Assembly (NCBI GenBank): GCA_009908415.1
Contig: JAAAPH010000002.1
Span: 1 to 40,560 of the forward strand
Length of the DNA stretch: 40,560 nt
Direction of reading: 5' to 3'
From: Bacteroidota bacterium
GTDB taxonomy: Bacteria > Bacteroidota > Rhodothermia > Rhodothermales > Salinibacteraceae
Shown here: piece by piece, positions 23,785 to 32,025 of the stretch
Position numbering within the stretch: the stretch's first letter is position 1
Layout: every line of letters starts with the position of its first letter
Translations under genes and position numbers: made by a program
Notes under the pieces: generated by a model
What the model was told of the DNA's origin: nothing
Database searches by the model: none
The model's input: only the letters and a program-made list of their open reading frames with translations

Positions 23785-24804
23785 TCAGAACCCGATGTCG
23801 ATCGCGACCCGGTTCACACCGTCGAAGATGTCGTAGGTGGTGTAGGCGTAGTCGGCGCCCAGTTGCAGGTCCCCCACGCTTACGTTCAGGCCGCCGCCGA
23901 GGCTCAAGCCTTCGGCGAAGTCACCGCGAGGCACCGAGTATCCGGCCCGGAGCGAGAAGGTGTCCATGAACGTGTACTCACCCCCCACGCGGACCTGCTC
24001 GGAAAAGTCACGCGGCGTCTGGCCGTCTACCGTCACGAGAAAGGAGTGGTTTTCCGAGAACGCCGCCTGCGAGTTGAGCAGGTTGATCACGTCGGCCGAC
24101 AGGCCAATCGTGAGCGTCAGCGGAAGCTCAAAGCTCTCCTCTTCGTAGGTCACTTCCGAGGAGAAGTTGCGCGCGCTGAACGCGAACGTCACGCCGCGGA
24201 ATCCGGTGTCGTAGATGACGCCGAAGTCGAAGGCCGGTGTCGACACCGTGTTGGACTGCGTGGCGCCGGCACGCGTCATCACGCTTTCCCCCAGATCCTG
24301 GCGGACAAACTTGGCCCCACCGCCAATCGAGACGCGGTCGGTGATGGGAATCGCGTAGCCGATGCCAACAGCGTATGCGGAGGGTCCGAAGGTCCCGGTT
24401 TCTTCGAAGCCCTGGTCGTTGTCTGCGCGGATGGTGCCTTCCAGGTCGCCGTAGTCGACGAATGTCGCCGAGACGCCAAACACGCCATATTTCCCATCGC
24501 TGGGTGCAAAGGCGAGGCTCCCCTGGTTGTAGTTGATGTCGGCAATCCACTGCATGACGCCCGCCCCGAAATGGCCGGTCGTGTTCATGCGGGCCATGCC
24601 GGCCGGGTTGTAGAACATAGACGCCGATCCGAGCTCAAAGGTGGTCACGGCATTGCCAACCGCTGCCGCACGCGGGTTGGTGGAGGCGCTGAGGAACTTC
24701 ATCCCAGTCTGTGCCGCCTTCTGGTTGTCTTGGGCTGCTGCATCAGGGGGCTGGAGCACCAGCAGCATGCAGAGCACGGTAAGGAATGGTAAAAGAGATC
24801 TCAT
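23785..24804 (-). CDS. PorV/PorQ-family outer-membrane beta-barrel protein
   Basis: The 339-residue protein has a signal peptide ending DAAAQ (about residue 25). The family start follows, AQTGMKFLSASTNPRAAAVGNAVTTFELGSASMFYNPAGMA, then alternating barrel strands ending LGADYAYTTYDIFDGVNRVAIDIGF. The FLxxxxNPRAxAxG and YNPAG motifs are shared by PorV and PorQ, which sit in the outer membrane and shuttle or hold type IX secretion (T9SS) cargo (family knowledge). The upstream gene encodes a surface protein with a T9SS-like C-terminal domain, so the two may be functionally linked. I chose ATG 24804, where the signal peptide begins; the frame is open to 24912. Confidence 0.87.
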   Translation of the reverse strand: MRSLLPFLTVLCMLLVLQPPDAAAQDNQKAAQTGMKFLSASTNPRAAAVGNAVTTFELGSASMFYNPAGMARMNTTGHFGAGVMQWIADINYNQGSLAFAPSDGKYGVFGVSATFVDYGDLEGTIRADNDQGFEETGTFGPSAYAVGIGYAIPITDRVSIGGGAKFVRQDLGESVMTRAGATQSNTVSTPAFDFGVIYDTGFRGVTFAFSARNFSSEVTYEEESFELPLTLTIGLSADVINLLNSQAAFSENHSFLVTVDGQTPRDFSEQVRVGGEYTFMDTFSLRAGYSVPRGDFAEGLSLGGGLNVSVGDLQLGADYAYTTYDIFDGVNRVAIDIGF

Positions 24805-24915
24805 GACGTATCGGCTGGGGAATGAATGCGAAAGTACGTTGGGGCGGGGGCGCGCCGAGGATGCCGGGAGGCATCGCTCGGCGGTCCGCCGGATGTCACC
24901 GTTGCTGTGCATGGG

Positions 24916-27093
24916 CTATCGGATGATGACGAACTTCTTCGTGCTCTGATCGCCCGTTTCCAGATCCTCGACGACGGCAATGTAGACGCCGCTCACCACG
25001 AGTTGGCGATCGTCGGTGGCGAGGTTCCAGAACTCGTCACCGCTACCGTCATCGTGGCGGATCGTTTGAACGAGCTCGCCGAGCTCGGTGTAGATCCGGA
25101 TGACGGAGTTGCCCGGGATATCGAGGAAGCCCAGCTTCTCGTCGTCGTCGGGGAAGCGAATCTCCGGGTCGGAGCCGAGGTTGTACGGGTTCGGCACGAT
25201 CTTGAAGTCCGAGACCGCGTCGCCCGGGGGACGGGCCAGCGAGGCCGGATTGTAGGTTTGCGTCCAGTAGCGGCTGCTCCGGAGCGGCTTGCCCGTCGGT
25301 GTCAGGCCCGTGCCGTCATTGTTGACATCGCCAACGGACAGGATGTAGTAGTAATAATTGATCCCGCGCTGCGCGGTGTTGTCCGTGAACGACCGGGCGC
25401 TGCCGTCAAGCTCAGCGATGCGCTCGTACTGATACGCGCCGAAGTTCACGCCCCCCTCAGACTGGTTCACCGATCGCCAGTCGCCGCGCACGTCGTTCGC
25501 GGAGCGATAGATCTCGAAGCCGCCGGCCGGGTCGCTGTCTGCGGTCCATTCGAGGCTGATCTCCCCCACGCCGGACGTGACAGAGAAGCTCGTTGGCGGC
25601 GGGGGCGGCAGCGGGATGTTGTAACCCGACTCATAGTTGGCGATCGCCCGCTCGAACGTAGCAAACAGCGAGTCCCGTGTAGCCGTTACGGCCCAGTCGT
25701 TCTTGCCCTGTTGCACGTCGGGGTTGATGCGCTCGCCGCGCGCGTTGATGTAATCGATTTCGATGTTGGCCTCCGGGTCGAAGTCACTGGCCTTGAAGGC
25801 GCGGCCTACCTCAACCTGCTCCTGCTGATTGAGCCCGTCGGCGGCCATGGCAATCACAACCGTGGCACTTTCACCAATGTCGAGGTCGTACGGCCCGTAG
25901 CTGAAGGCCGAGGTCCATCCACCGGGCTTCTCCAGCATCGGCGAGCCGTCGGCCGTCGTGAAGTCGCCGTCCTGGTCGACCACATCCGCGTGATGCGGGA
26001 ACATGTGCGGGCCGTCGTTCTCGCGGGCCTGCGACATGAACCGGTACTCGTCCTGCATCTGCGTCTCATTGAAGGGGCTGTTGGTCGACGTAAGCGGATC
26101 ATCCGCGTCGATGTAGCCCGTCATGGACGGTTGGAAGGGCGGGACGGGGTCGCCATCCGTATCGTCGGCCGTGCTCGGCGTCGCGTCCAGGGTCACCGTG
26201 CCGACCGTCACACCGAGCGTGAGCTCGCCTTCATCCTGACCCTCAGGGATGAAGAAGGGGCCCGAGTCGCGAGCCGGTCCGCCGAGGGGGTCGATGTCGA
26301 AGCCGGGCGAGTTGCCGATCCACGTGTACGCGGCCCTGAAGTCGACGTCATAGTCGTCCATGCCGTCGCCGACGATGTCATTCATGACGTTGGCGCCCCA
26401 CTCCTGGCCCGGGATGGACGCGCGGTCGGACATCGTCCAGCGGCGTTGGAAGTGGAGGTACACGTCTTCGAGCGGCTGGTCCAGCTCGGCCTCACCGTCG
26501 CTATCGACGTTCCCGGTGTTAGTCAGGGTGTACTCGTGGATGTGGTAGTTGCCATGATGCTCCTGGCCCCAGCCCAGGATCCGCTTCTCCAGGGTCACCC
26601 CCAGGAGCGTGTTCACCTGCGCGCGGATGATGCGATGCGCCGGAATGTTGGGATCCACTTGGTCGACGTCCGCCGCGCGATCGAGCGTCTCCAGGCCGTC
26701 CACCGTGACCGACGGATCCTCGAACTGCTGGATGGTTTCGAACTCCTGCGGGAGGAACACGCCAGCGCCCGTGACACGGGGGCCTACGTGCACCACACGG
26801 GCCGGATACTCGCGGCCGTTTTCGTCGGTGACGTTCTCGGCGCCGATCCAGAGCGCGCCGGCGCGGAAGTAGCCGCGCTGGTAGATGCCGGGCCAATCGA
26901 AGTCGTTGCCGCTGGCCCAGAACTCCTGGTTGCCACCGGATTCATTGTACACCTGGTGAAGTTCGCCCACGTCCATCGACTTCTGTTCGAACTGGGCGGT
27001 AGCGTCTTGAATGCCAATCCCCAGAAGCAACAGCACGGCGACGAAAACGCCGGTGGCGTGCTGTGCGAGGGGACGAATTGCAAAGCGTTTCAT
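24916..27093 (-). CDS. surface protein with fibronectin-III-like and T9SS-type C-terminal domains
   Basis: The 725-residue protein starts MKRFAIRPLAQH and has a signal peptide ending DATAQ (about 33). The large N-terminal part (about 40-500) has no family I can name; it includes ESGGNQEFWASGNDFDWPG and GALWIGAENVTD and many Asp-rich loops. A fibronectin-III-like domain (about 500-600, TSFSVTSGVGEISLEWTADS ... FEIYRSAND) is followed by a C-terminal domain with VPNPYNLGSDPEIRF, IRIYTELGELVQTIRHDDGS and SGVYIAVVED...KKFVIIR, the pattern of type IX secretion sorting tails. It is thus probably exported and held at the cell surface. It lies between a TonB receptor and a PorV-like gene on the same strand. 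Confidence 0.82.
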   Translation of the reverse strand: MKRFAIRPLAQHATGVFVAVLLLLGIGIQDATAQFEQKSMDVGELHQVYNESGGNQEFWASGNDFDWPGIYQRGYFRAGALWIGAENVTDENGREYPARVVHVGPRVTGAGVFLPQEFETIQQFEDPSVTVDGLETLDRAADVDQVDPNIPAHRIIRAQVNTLLGVTLEKRILGWGQEHHGNYHIHEYTLTNTGNVDSDGEAELDQPLEDVYLHFQRRWTMSDRASIPGQEWGANVMNDIVGDGMDDYDVDFRAAYTWIGNSPGFDIDPLGGPARDSGPFFIPEGQDEGELTLGVTVGTVTLDATPSTADDTDGDPVPPFQPSMTGYIDADDPLTSTNSPFNETQMQDEYRFMSQARENDGPHMFPHHADVVDQDGDFTTADGSPMLEKPGGWTSAFSYGPYDLDIGESATVVIAMAADGLNQQEQVEVGRAFKASDFDPEANIEIDYINARGERINPDVQQGKNDWAVTATRDSLFATFERAIANYESGYNIPLPPPPPTSFSVTSGVGEISLEWTADSDPAGGFEIYRSANDVRGDWRSVNQSEGGVNFGAYQYERIAELDGSARSFTDNTAQRGINYYYYILSVGDVNNDGTGLTPTGKPLRSSRYWTQTYNPASLARPPGDAVSDFKIVPNPYNLGSDPEIRFPDDDEKLGFLDIPGNSVIRIYTELGELVQTIRHDDGSGDEFWNLATDDRQLVVSGVYIAVVEDLETGDQSTKKFVIIR

Positions 27094-27153
27094 TGTACGT
27101 AAGGGGGTAGCCATGAGAAATACGGGTCTCGGTGTCACGAGGGCGTTCGGAGC

Positions 27154-27181
27154 GGATCCCCGCGTTCACGTGCGGGGATCC
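27154..27181. other. 10-bp perfect hairpin between TonB receptor and surface-protein genes
   Basis: GGATCCCCGC (27154-27163) pairs with GCGGGGATCC (27172-27181) around eight bases. It lies 15 bases after the TonB receptor stop (27196) and 61 before the next start. There is no T-tract; partial termination or processing between the two genes is possible. Confidence 0.5.
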
Positions 27182-27195
27182 CTCCTCACGCTGCA

Positions 27196-30100
27196 TTAGA
27201 AGGAGAGGCGCAAGCCCAGATTGACGCTCCGGGGGAACAGGAAGCGGAAGGAGCTTGCGTTCGGCGGATTGATGTGGTCCCCATCGAGGTCGCCCGGCTT
27301 ATCGTCGCCGTAGATGGGATTGCCGTTGTCATCCTTCGGCACGTAGTTCTCCACCCAGCTCTCGCTCTCGTTTTCACCCTCGACCACTTCGCGGGGCAGG
27401 TGCAACGAGTTCATGTAGTCTCTAAAGTCGTTCGGACCGACAAAGGCCGAGCGGTTGAAGTTCTTGATGTTGAAGACGTTGTCGATGTCCGCGAAGAACT
27501 GCGCATCAAACCCTTGAACGTTGAAGTTCTTGCTGAGGCGCATGTCCACCATCCGGAATGCCTTCCACTGGACGTTGTCCTCCACGCCTTGAAGCGGCGT
27601 GCGGTTGGTCCACGTCTGGTAGTCGCCGGCCTGCCACTGCCCCAGCAGGTTGACGCGCCAGTCGCCCAGCACCTGAATGCCACCCACCTCGGGCCCGAAG
27701 TCATTGGGCGTCAGGAAGGTCAGGCTGAGGCGCCCGAAGGGACGGGGGAGCGCTTTGTCCTGGAAGTTCACGGACGTCCGCTCGAACTCGGCCTGCTGCA
27801 CCTGATTCTCAAAGAACTGGCCCAAGCCAAAGTCGCCCTGCGAGCGCACATCGAACGTGTAGTTCACGAAGCCCTGGAACCACTCGCCGACGTTCTTGAA
27901 GAGGCTGAACTCGACGCCACGGATGTCCTCGTAGTTCTCCGCCCGGTTCGTGGAGTAGTTGATCAGGCCATCGCGGCTCTGGAAGCCGACCCAGCGCGGC
28001 TGGTTCTGGACGTCCTTGTAGTAACCCGCGACGCGGACCAGGTAGGTGTCGAAGAAGCTCTGCTCGTAGCCCACCTCGTACGCAATGGTTTTGGGACGCG
28101 GGACGTCCGGATTGGCCAACTGCGTGACCTCGTTGGTCCGCTGCTGACGCTCGACCATGTAGAGGAAGTTGGGCGACAGATCCTGATAGAAGTGCCCGTA
28201 GTTGAAGTACAGCTTGCTGCCTTCCCGAACGGGGAACGACACGCCGAGCCGCGGGCTCAGGTTAATTTGCGCCTCGGCGTCGCGCCGCTCCACGAGATCG
28301 TCGAAGTTGTCGGCGTTCTTGCCGAGGATGGCGTCATCAAACGGGTCGACGACGATGCGGTCCGTGTTGGCATTGAAGTAATCCAGCCGCAGGCCCACGT
28401 TGGCGATCATGCCACGGAATTCCAGCTTATCCTGGGCGTACACGGCGCCGTAGATCGGGTTGGCCTGCCAGGCGGCCCGCACGTCACTCGGCTGCAGGAG
28501 GACGTCTTGGAATTGATAATCCACGTCCTGGTCCTCGATCTCAAACTCGAACCCGAACTGCGCCTCGTTGTACTGGCCCAGCTGGCTGGTCAGGTCGAAG
28601 TTGACGCTCCAGGTCGACACGTCGCTCGTGTCGCGCATCTGGCTGTGCTGCTCGGCAATCCGCAAGGACGCCACGCGGGTTTCCACCAGTGGGTCGCTCG
28701 CAAACTGGAAGCCGATCGGGCCTTCCGTTACACCGAGCGGCTCGAAGTTAAGATCGGGAAACTGGCTCGCCACGTCGTCCCCAAAGGTGCGGACGATCGT
28801 CGGATCGCGCTCCTCGGCCGGGAACGTGCGGTACTGCGTTTCATACCGCTGAATCTGAAACTCGTAGAACGTGTTGTCGCTGAGCGTGTGGTTCAGCTTG
28901 GCCGACAACAAGTTATGCCGGATGTCGCTGCGAGACCACTTGCCCGTGCCAAAGATGCCATCGCCGCCATCGCCGAAGCCGGGATTGTAAAAGGCGTTCC
29001 GCCCAAACCCGAACACCCGGTCGCGATCGCCGTCGCGCCGAATCTGCGTGATGCCGTCGCGGCTTTCGAGGTTCGAGCCCTGCTCCAACCCGCGCATGCC
29101 CTGCAACGTCAGCTTCATGGTGGGCGCGATGTCCGAGGTGACCTTCAGACGCGCGTTGTAGGCGTCGTATCCGTCGCGGGAGAGCGGCACGATGTACTGG
29201 TTCTGCTCCTGGCGGTAGGAGGCCATGAACCGGAGGTCGCCCAGGAAGTCGCTGACCACCGGCACCGGGCCGCCGATCGAGCCATCCACGACGTAGTCCG
29301 GGCTCTGGATGGAGAGATCCCGGCGATGGCGGTACCGGAAGAGCTCCTGCAGGTCGTCCGCCAGCATGCTTACCGCCTCCGGCGGCGCATCGCTACCGAG
29401 CTGCTCCTGAGCGAGCTGCGTGTACCCACGGAAGGTGGGGTACTGGTTCTGCGTGAAGCCGTCCCATGCGCCGTTGTCCGTTCCTTCGAACGCCACGTCG
29501 GAGTCTAGGTAGGGCCGCATCCAGTACGACTCGGGGGCATTGGCGGCCGGACCGAAGTGCTTCGACGAAGCGGGGGCGTAGCGAAGCAGCACGTCCGCCT
29601 CATAGCTGTCACGCGGGCCTTCCTTCGTGACGACGTTGACGACCCCCGACCGGATGTCGCCGTACTCGGCGTTGAAACCGCCCGACTGGACCTGCACTTC
29701 CTCGACCGAGGTGTAGCTGAAGCCCGTGTAGGGGTTATTGCTGCGGCCGCTGCTTGTGCTTGCGCCATCAATGCGCACGTCGGCCTCACCGGCTTCGCTG
29801 CCGCGAATCGAGAGGCCCTGCACACCGGCCTGCAAGCCGACCGCCGAAGAGAGGTCGGTGACCGGAAGGTTCTCCAGGTCGTCCGCGCTGATATCAACGC
29901 GGCTGGCCGAGAGGTCCTCTTTTACGACGCGGTCTTCAGCCGTCACCGTGACCCCTTCGAGCCCTACCGTTTCTTCGGGCAGCTCAAAGTTCACGGTGGT
30001 GGTTAAGTTGATGCTGACCTGCACGCCCTGGACGGTCTGCGCCTCAAACCCCACAAACGTGGCGCGCAGATCGTACGTGCCGGGCGAGACGTTCAGGATG

Positions 30101-30309
30101 GTGTACTGCCCATTGGGGTTTGTACTGGTCCCCTGCTGGGTACCCACAATAACCACGTTGGCACCCGGGATGGGCTCACCGGATTCGGCACTGATTACCT
30201 GCCCGTTGATTTTGCCGGTTTGTGCAAAAGCGGGCGTTGCATTAAAGAGGAAAGCGGTAAATAGAAAAAGGACGAACGCAGAGACAAGGAGCTGTATCTC
30301 TTTTCTCAT
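27196..30309 (-). CDS. TonB-dependent receptor with carboxypeptidase-regulatory-like domain
   Basis: The 1037-residue outer-membrane protein starts MRKEIQLLVSAFVLFLFTAF, with a signal peptide ending PAFAQ (about 29). A carboxypeptidase-regulatory-like domain (about 31-115, GKINGQVISAESGEPIPGANVVIVG) precedes a plug with LSIRGSEAGEADVRIDGAST and VEEVQVQSGGFNAEYGDIRSGVVNVVTKEG. A long barrel follows, ending FPRSVNLGLRLSF with the terminal Phe of outer-membrane barrels. There is no STN domain, so it is a transporter rather than a signal transducer. No SusD partner is present; instead a T9SS-type surface protein and PorV-like protein follow, an arrangement that resembles Oar-type receptors. The substrate is unknown. 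ATG 30309 was chosen because the signal peptide begins there. Confidence 0.9.
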   Translation of the reverse strand: MRKEIQLLVSAFVLFLFTAFLFNATPAFAQTGKINGQVISAESGEPIPGANVVIVGTQQGTSTNPNGQYTILNVSPGTYDLRATFVGFEAQTVQGVQVSINLTTTVNFELPEETVGLEGVTVTAEDRVVKEDLSASRVDISADDLENLPVTDLSSAVGLQAGVQGLSIRGSEAGEADVRIDGASTSSGRSNNPYTGFSYTSVEEVQVQSGGFNAEYGDIRSGVVNVVTKEGPRDSYEADVLLRYAPASSKHFGPAANAPESYWMRPYLDSDVAFEGTDNGAWDGFTQNQYPTFRGYTQLAQEQLGSDAPPEAVSMLADDLQELFRYRHRRDLSIQSPDYVVDGSIGGPVPVVSDFLGDLRFMASYRQEQNQYIVPLSRDGYDAYNARLKVTSDIAPTMKLTLQGMRGLEQGSNLESRDGITQIRRDGDRDRVFGFGRNAFYNPGFGDGGDGIFGTGKWSRSDIRHNLLSAKLNHTLSDNTFYEFQIQRYETQYRTFPAEERDPTIVRTFGDDVASQFPDLNFEPLGVTEGPIGFQFASDPLVETRVASLRIAEQHSQMRDTSDVSTWSVNFDLTSQLGQYNEAQFGFEFEIEDQDVDYQFQDVLLQPSDVRAAWQANPIYGAVYAQDKLEFRGMIANVGLRLDYFNANTDRIVVDPFDDAILGKNADNFDDLVERRDAEAQINLSPRLGVSFPVREGSKLYFNYGHFYQDLSPNFLYMVERQQRTNEVTQLANPDVPRPKTIAYEVGYEQSFFDTYLVRVAGYYKDVQNQPRWVGFQSRDGLINYSTNRAENYEDIRGVEFSLFKNVGEWFQGFVNYTFDVRSQGDFGLGQFFENQVQQAEFERTSVNFQDKALPRPFGRLSLTFLTPNDFGPEVGGIQVLGDWRVNLLGQWQAGDYQTWTNRTPLQGVEDNVQWKAFRMVDMRLSKNFNVQGFDAQFFADIDNVFNIKNFNRSAFVGPNDFRDYMNSLHLPREVVEGENESESWVENYVPKDDNGNPIYGDDKPGDLDGDHINPPNASSFRFLFPRSVNLGLRLSF

Positions 30310-30648
30310 GATAAGAATACTGGTGTAAGCTCGCGGGGAATTCGGTCGGACACACACGGGCGCACAGAGCGGTGGAGCCCGTAAGCGCTTTCGCGCAACC
30401 TGATTATATGGAGTTTTTTATAGAATGCCAAATGCAAATTCATTTTATCTTTCGCGCCAAGTTACACAGCTTAAATTTGATGCCTCCCCGATATAGGGCT
30501 GAGTTGGCGACTTCTTTGGCGGTCCGCTCCGCCCGGCGCCTCCGCCGAACAGGGGATAGGAGGCCGTGCGGGTCGCATCGAACGGACGGTAACGATCGCA
30601 CGTGCAAGCGGCTCCTCCCTCGTCTTAGAACAAATCCGGCCCCACCTC
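30310..30648. other. 339-bp divergent intergenic region, AT-rich core
   Basis: No gene is seen. The AT-rich core at about 30400-30490 is the most AT-rich DNA in the right three quarters of the window and lies between the divergent TonB receptor and thioesterase genes, so both promoters should be here. A frame from 30372 overlapping the thioesterase gene has no family similarity. Confidence 0.55.
30450..30479 (+). promoter_or_regulatory. candidate Bacteroidota-type promoter for thioesterase gene
   Basis: TAAATTTG at 30472-30479 fits the TAnnTTTG minus-7 element known from Bacteroidota exactly. TTTC at 30450-30453 differs by one base from the TTTG minus-33 element, 18 bases upstream. Transcription would start near 30486, giving a leader of about 160 bases before the thioesterase ATG. 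Confidence 0.35.
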
Positions 30649-31401
30649 ATGCCTCCACGTGCCCAGCCCTGGACCGAGTCGTTCGCGGTTCGCTCGTACG
30701 AAATCACGCCGCACGGCCGCGCGTCGTTACAGACCCTCTGCAAGTATTGTCAAGAGGCGGCCGGAAACCACGCGCAGGCGCTCGGCCTCTCTCGCGACGC
30801 AATGCTCGATCGCGGCCTGGCGTGGGTGCTGATGCGCCTGCGCCTGCAGATCCAGCGCTACCCCGAATGGGGGCACACCGTTCGCGTGGAAACGTGGCCG
30901 TCTGGCGTCGACAGCCTCTACGCGACCCGCGCGTTTCTCCTGCGCGATGGCAACGCCGCCCCGCTGGCGCGCGGGACGAGCGCCTGGGCCGTGATCGACG
31001 TGGAGCGGCGGCGGCCCGTCCGCATCCCGGACGACGTCTACGCCATCGAGCCGCCCGATCGCCCGCGTCCGCTGGATTTTGCCACCCGCCGTGTGCATGC
31101 GATGGAGCAGGTAGACCGCGCGCGGCGCTTCGACGTGCGCTTCAGCGACCTCGATGTGAACCAGCACGTCAATAACGTGCGCTACGTGGAGTGGGCCCTG
31201 GAGGCCGCGCCGCGCGAGATGCTCCTCACCCAGCAGCCGACCGAGATCGATATTCAGTTCCGCGCCGAAACAGGGCTCGGGGAGACCGTCGCCGCGCAAC
31301 TGCAGCAGGGCGCGGACCGGCTCCTCCACCGCCTCCAGCGCACCCGCGACGACAAGACGGTAGCTCAAGCCACAACACAGTGGGCTGAACTCGACGGGTA
31401 A
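30649..31401 (+). CDS. acyl-ACP thioesterase
   Basis: The 250-residue protein has two hotdog-fold halves: an N-terminal one (about 8-135) with SYEITPHGRASLQTLCKYCQEAAGNHA and WVLMRLRLQIQRYP, and a C-terminal one (about 150-245) with the family motif VRFSDLDVNQHVNNVRYVEWALE, carrying the catalytic Asn and His. These enzymes release free fatty acids from acyl carrier protein in the cytoplasm (bacterial relatives of plant FatA/FatB). It is convergent with the PepSY gene, the two stops being two bases apart. The preferred acyl chain cannot be inferred. Confidence 0.9.
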   Translation: MPPRAQPWTESFAVRSYEITPHGRASLQTLCKYCQEAAGNHAQALGLSRDAMLDRGLAWVLMRLRLQIQRYPEWGHTVRVETWPSGVDSLYATRAFLLRDGNAAPLARGTSAWAVIDVERRRPVRIPDDVYAIEPPDRPRPLDFATRRVHAMEQVDRARRFDVRFSDLDVNQHVNNVRYVEWALEAAPREMLLTQQPTEIDIQFRAETGLGETVAAQLQQGADRLLHRLQRTRDDKTVAQATTQWAELDG

Positions 31402-31403
31402 GC

Positions 31404-31964
31404 CTATTCAGGAAGCCGAGCGGGCCGGACGCCGTCCGCCTCGACGCGCGGGCGCCTCGGTTTCTTCCAGCGCACCCAGTAGGGGAGGACGAACAGGTAG
31501 AGGCCGGTGCCCCAAAGCGCGAATACGAGCAGTGCCGACGGGAGGAAGATCCACAGCTTGGCCCGCTCGTGAAACCACGATCCGTCGTGCAGGGACTCGA
31601 TGAGGCCGGAGCGCCGCTTCGCTACGTGCAACACCGCGCCGGTCTGCGTGTCGATCTGCACCTCCCAGTGGTTCGTGCCGCGCACCTTCACGATGCCCTT
31701 GTCGGGGCGCACGTCGAGCCGGTCAATGTCGGACCAGTGGGTGATGCCCGCGTGCTCGGCGCGCCGGGTGATGGTCAGAATCTCCTCGAATGAGAGTTGC
31801 GGTACGCCGCCTACGCCCTGCTGGGTGGGCGGTTGGATCCAGTCGAACTCCTTCTTCACCTGGAGCAGCACGCCGCTGACGAGCACGACCAGGAAGGGGA
31901 GCGCAATAAAGACGGTGGCCCAGCGGTGCCACCGCCGCATCTGAATCGCGGGCTTCCACTGCAT
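31404..31964 (-). CDS. PepSY-domain membrane protein
   Basis: The 186-residue protein has an N-terminal transmembrane helix (about 15-37, WATVFIALPFLVVLVSGVLLQV), a periplasmic PepSY-like domain (about 55-125, LSFEEILTITRRAEHAG ... VQIDTQTGAVLHVAKRRSGLIESLHDGSWF) and a second transmembrane helix (about 136-160, LWIFLPSALLVFALWGTGLYLFVLPYWV). The LHDGSWFHERAKLWIF part is typical of PepSY-associated membrane proteins found near iron uptake and respiratory genes. Function is uncertain. I chose ATG 31964; a GTG three codons earlier (31973) is also possible. Confidence 0.82.
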   Translation of the reverse strand: MQWKPAIQMRRWHRWATVFIALPFLVVLVSGVLLQVKKEFDWIQPPTQQGVGGVPQLSFEEILTITRRAEHAGITHWSDIDRLDVRPDKGIVKVRGTNHWEVQIDTQTGAVLHVAKRRSGLIESLHDGSWFHERAKLWIFLPSALLVFALWGTGLYLFVLPYWVRWKKPRRPRVEADGVRPARLPE

Positions 31965-32025
31965 CAGGTCCACTGCATGAGAACGACGGTCGTCGGCAAA
32001 ACACCTGGTGGTATGCGCGAGGCAA

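Noticed and set aside
24826-27102. Very long antisense open frames (also 27274-29508, 32935-35247, 4676-6421 and others)
   Set aside because: They lie opposite clearly recognisable genes, have Arg/Val/His-rich compositions without domains, and are expected from high third-position GC.
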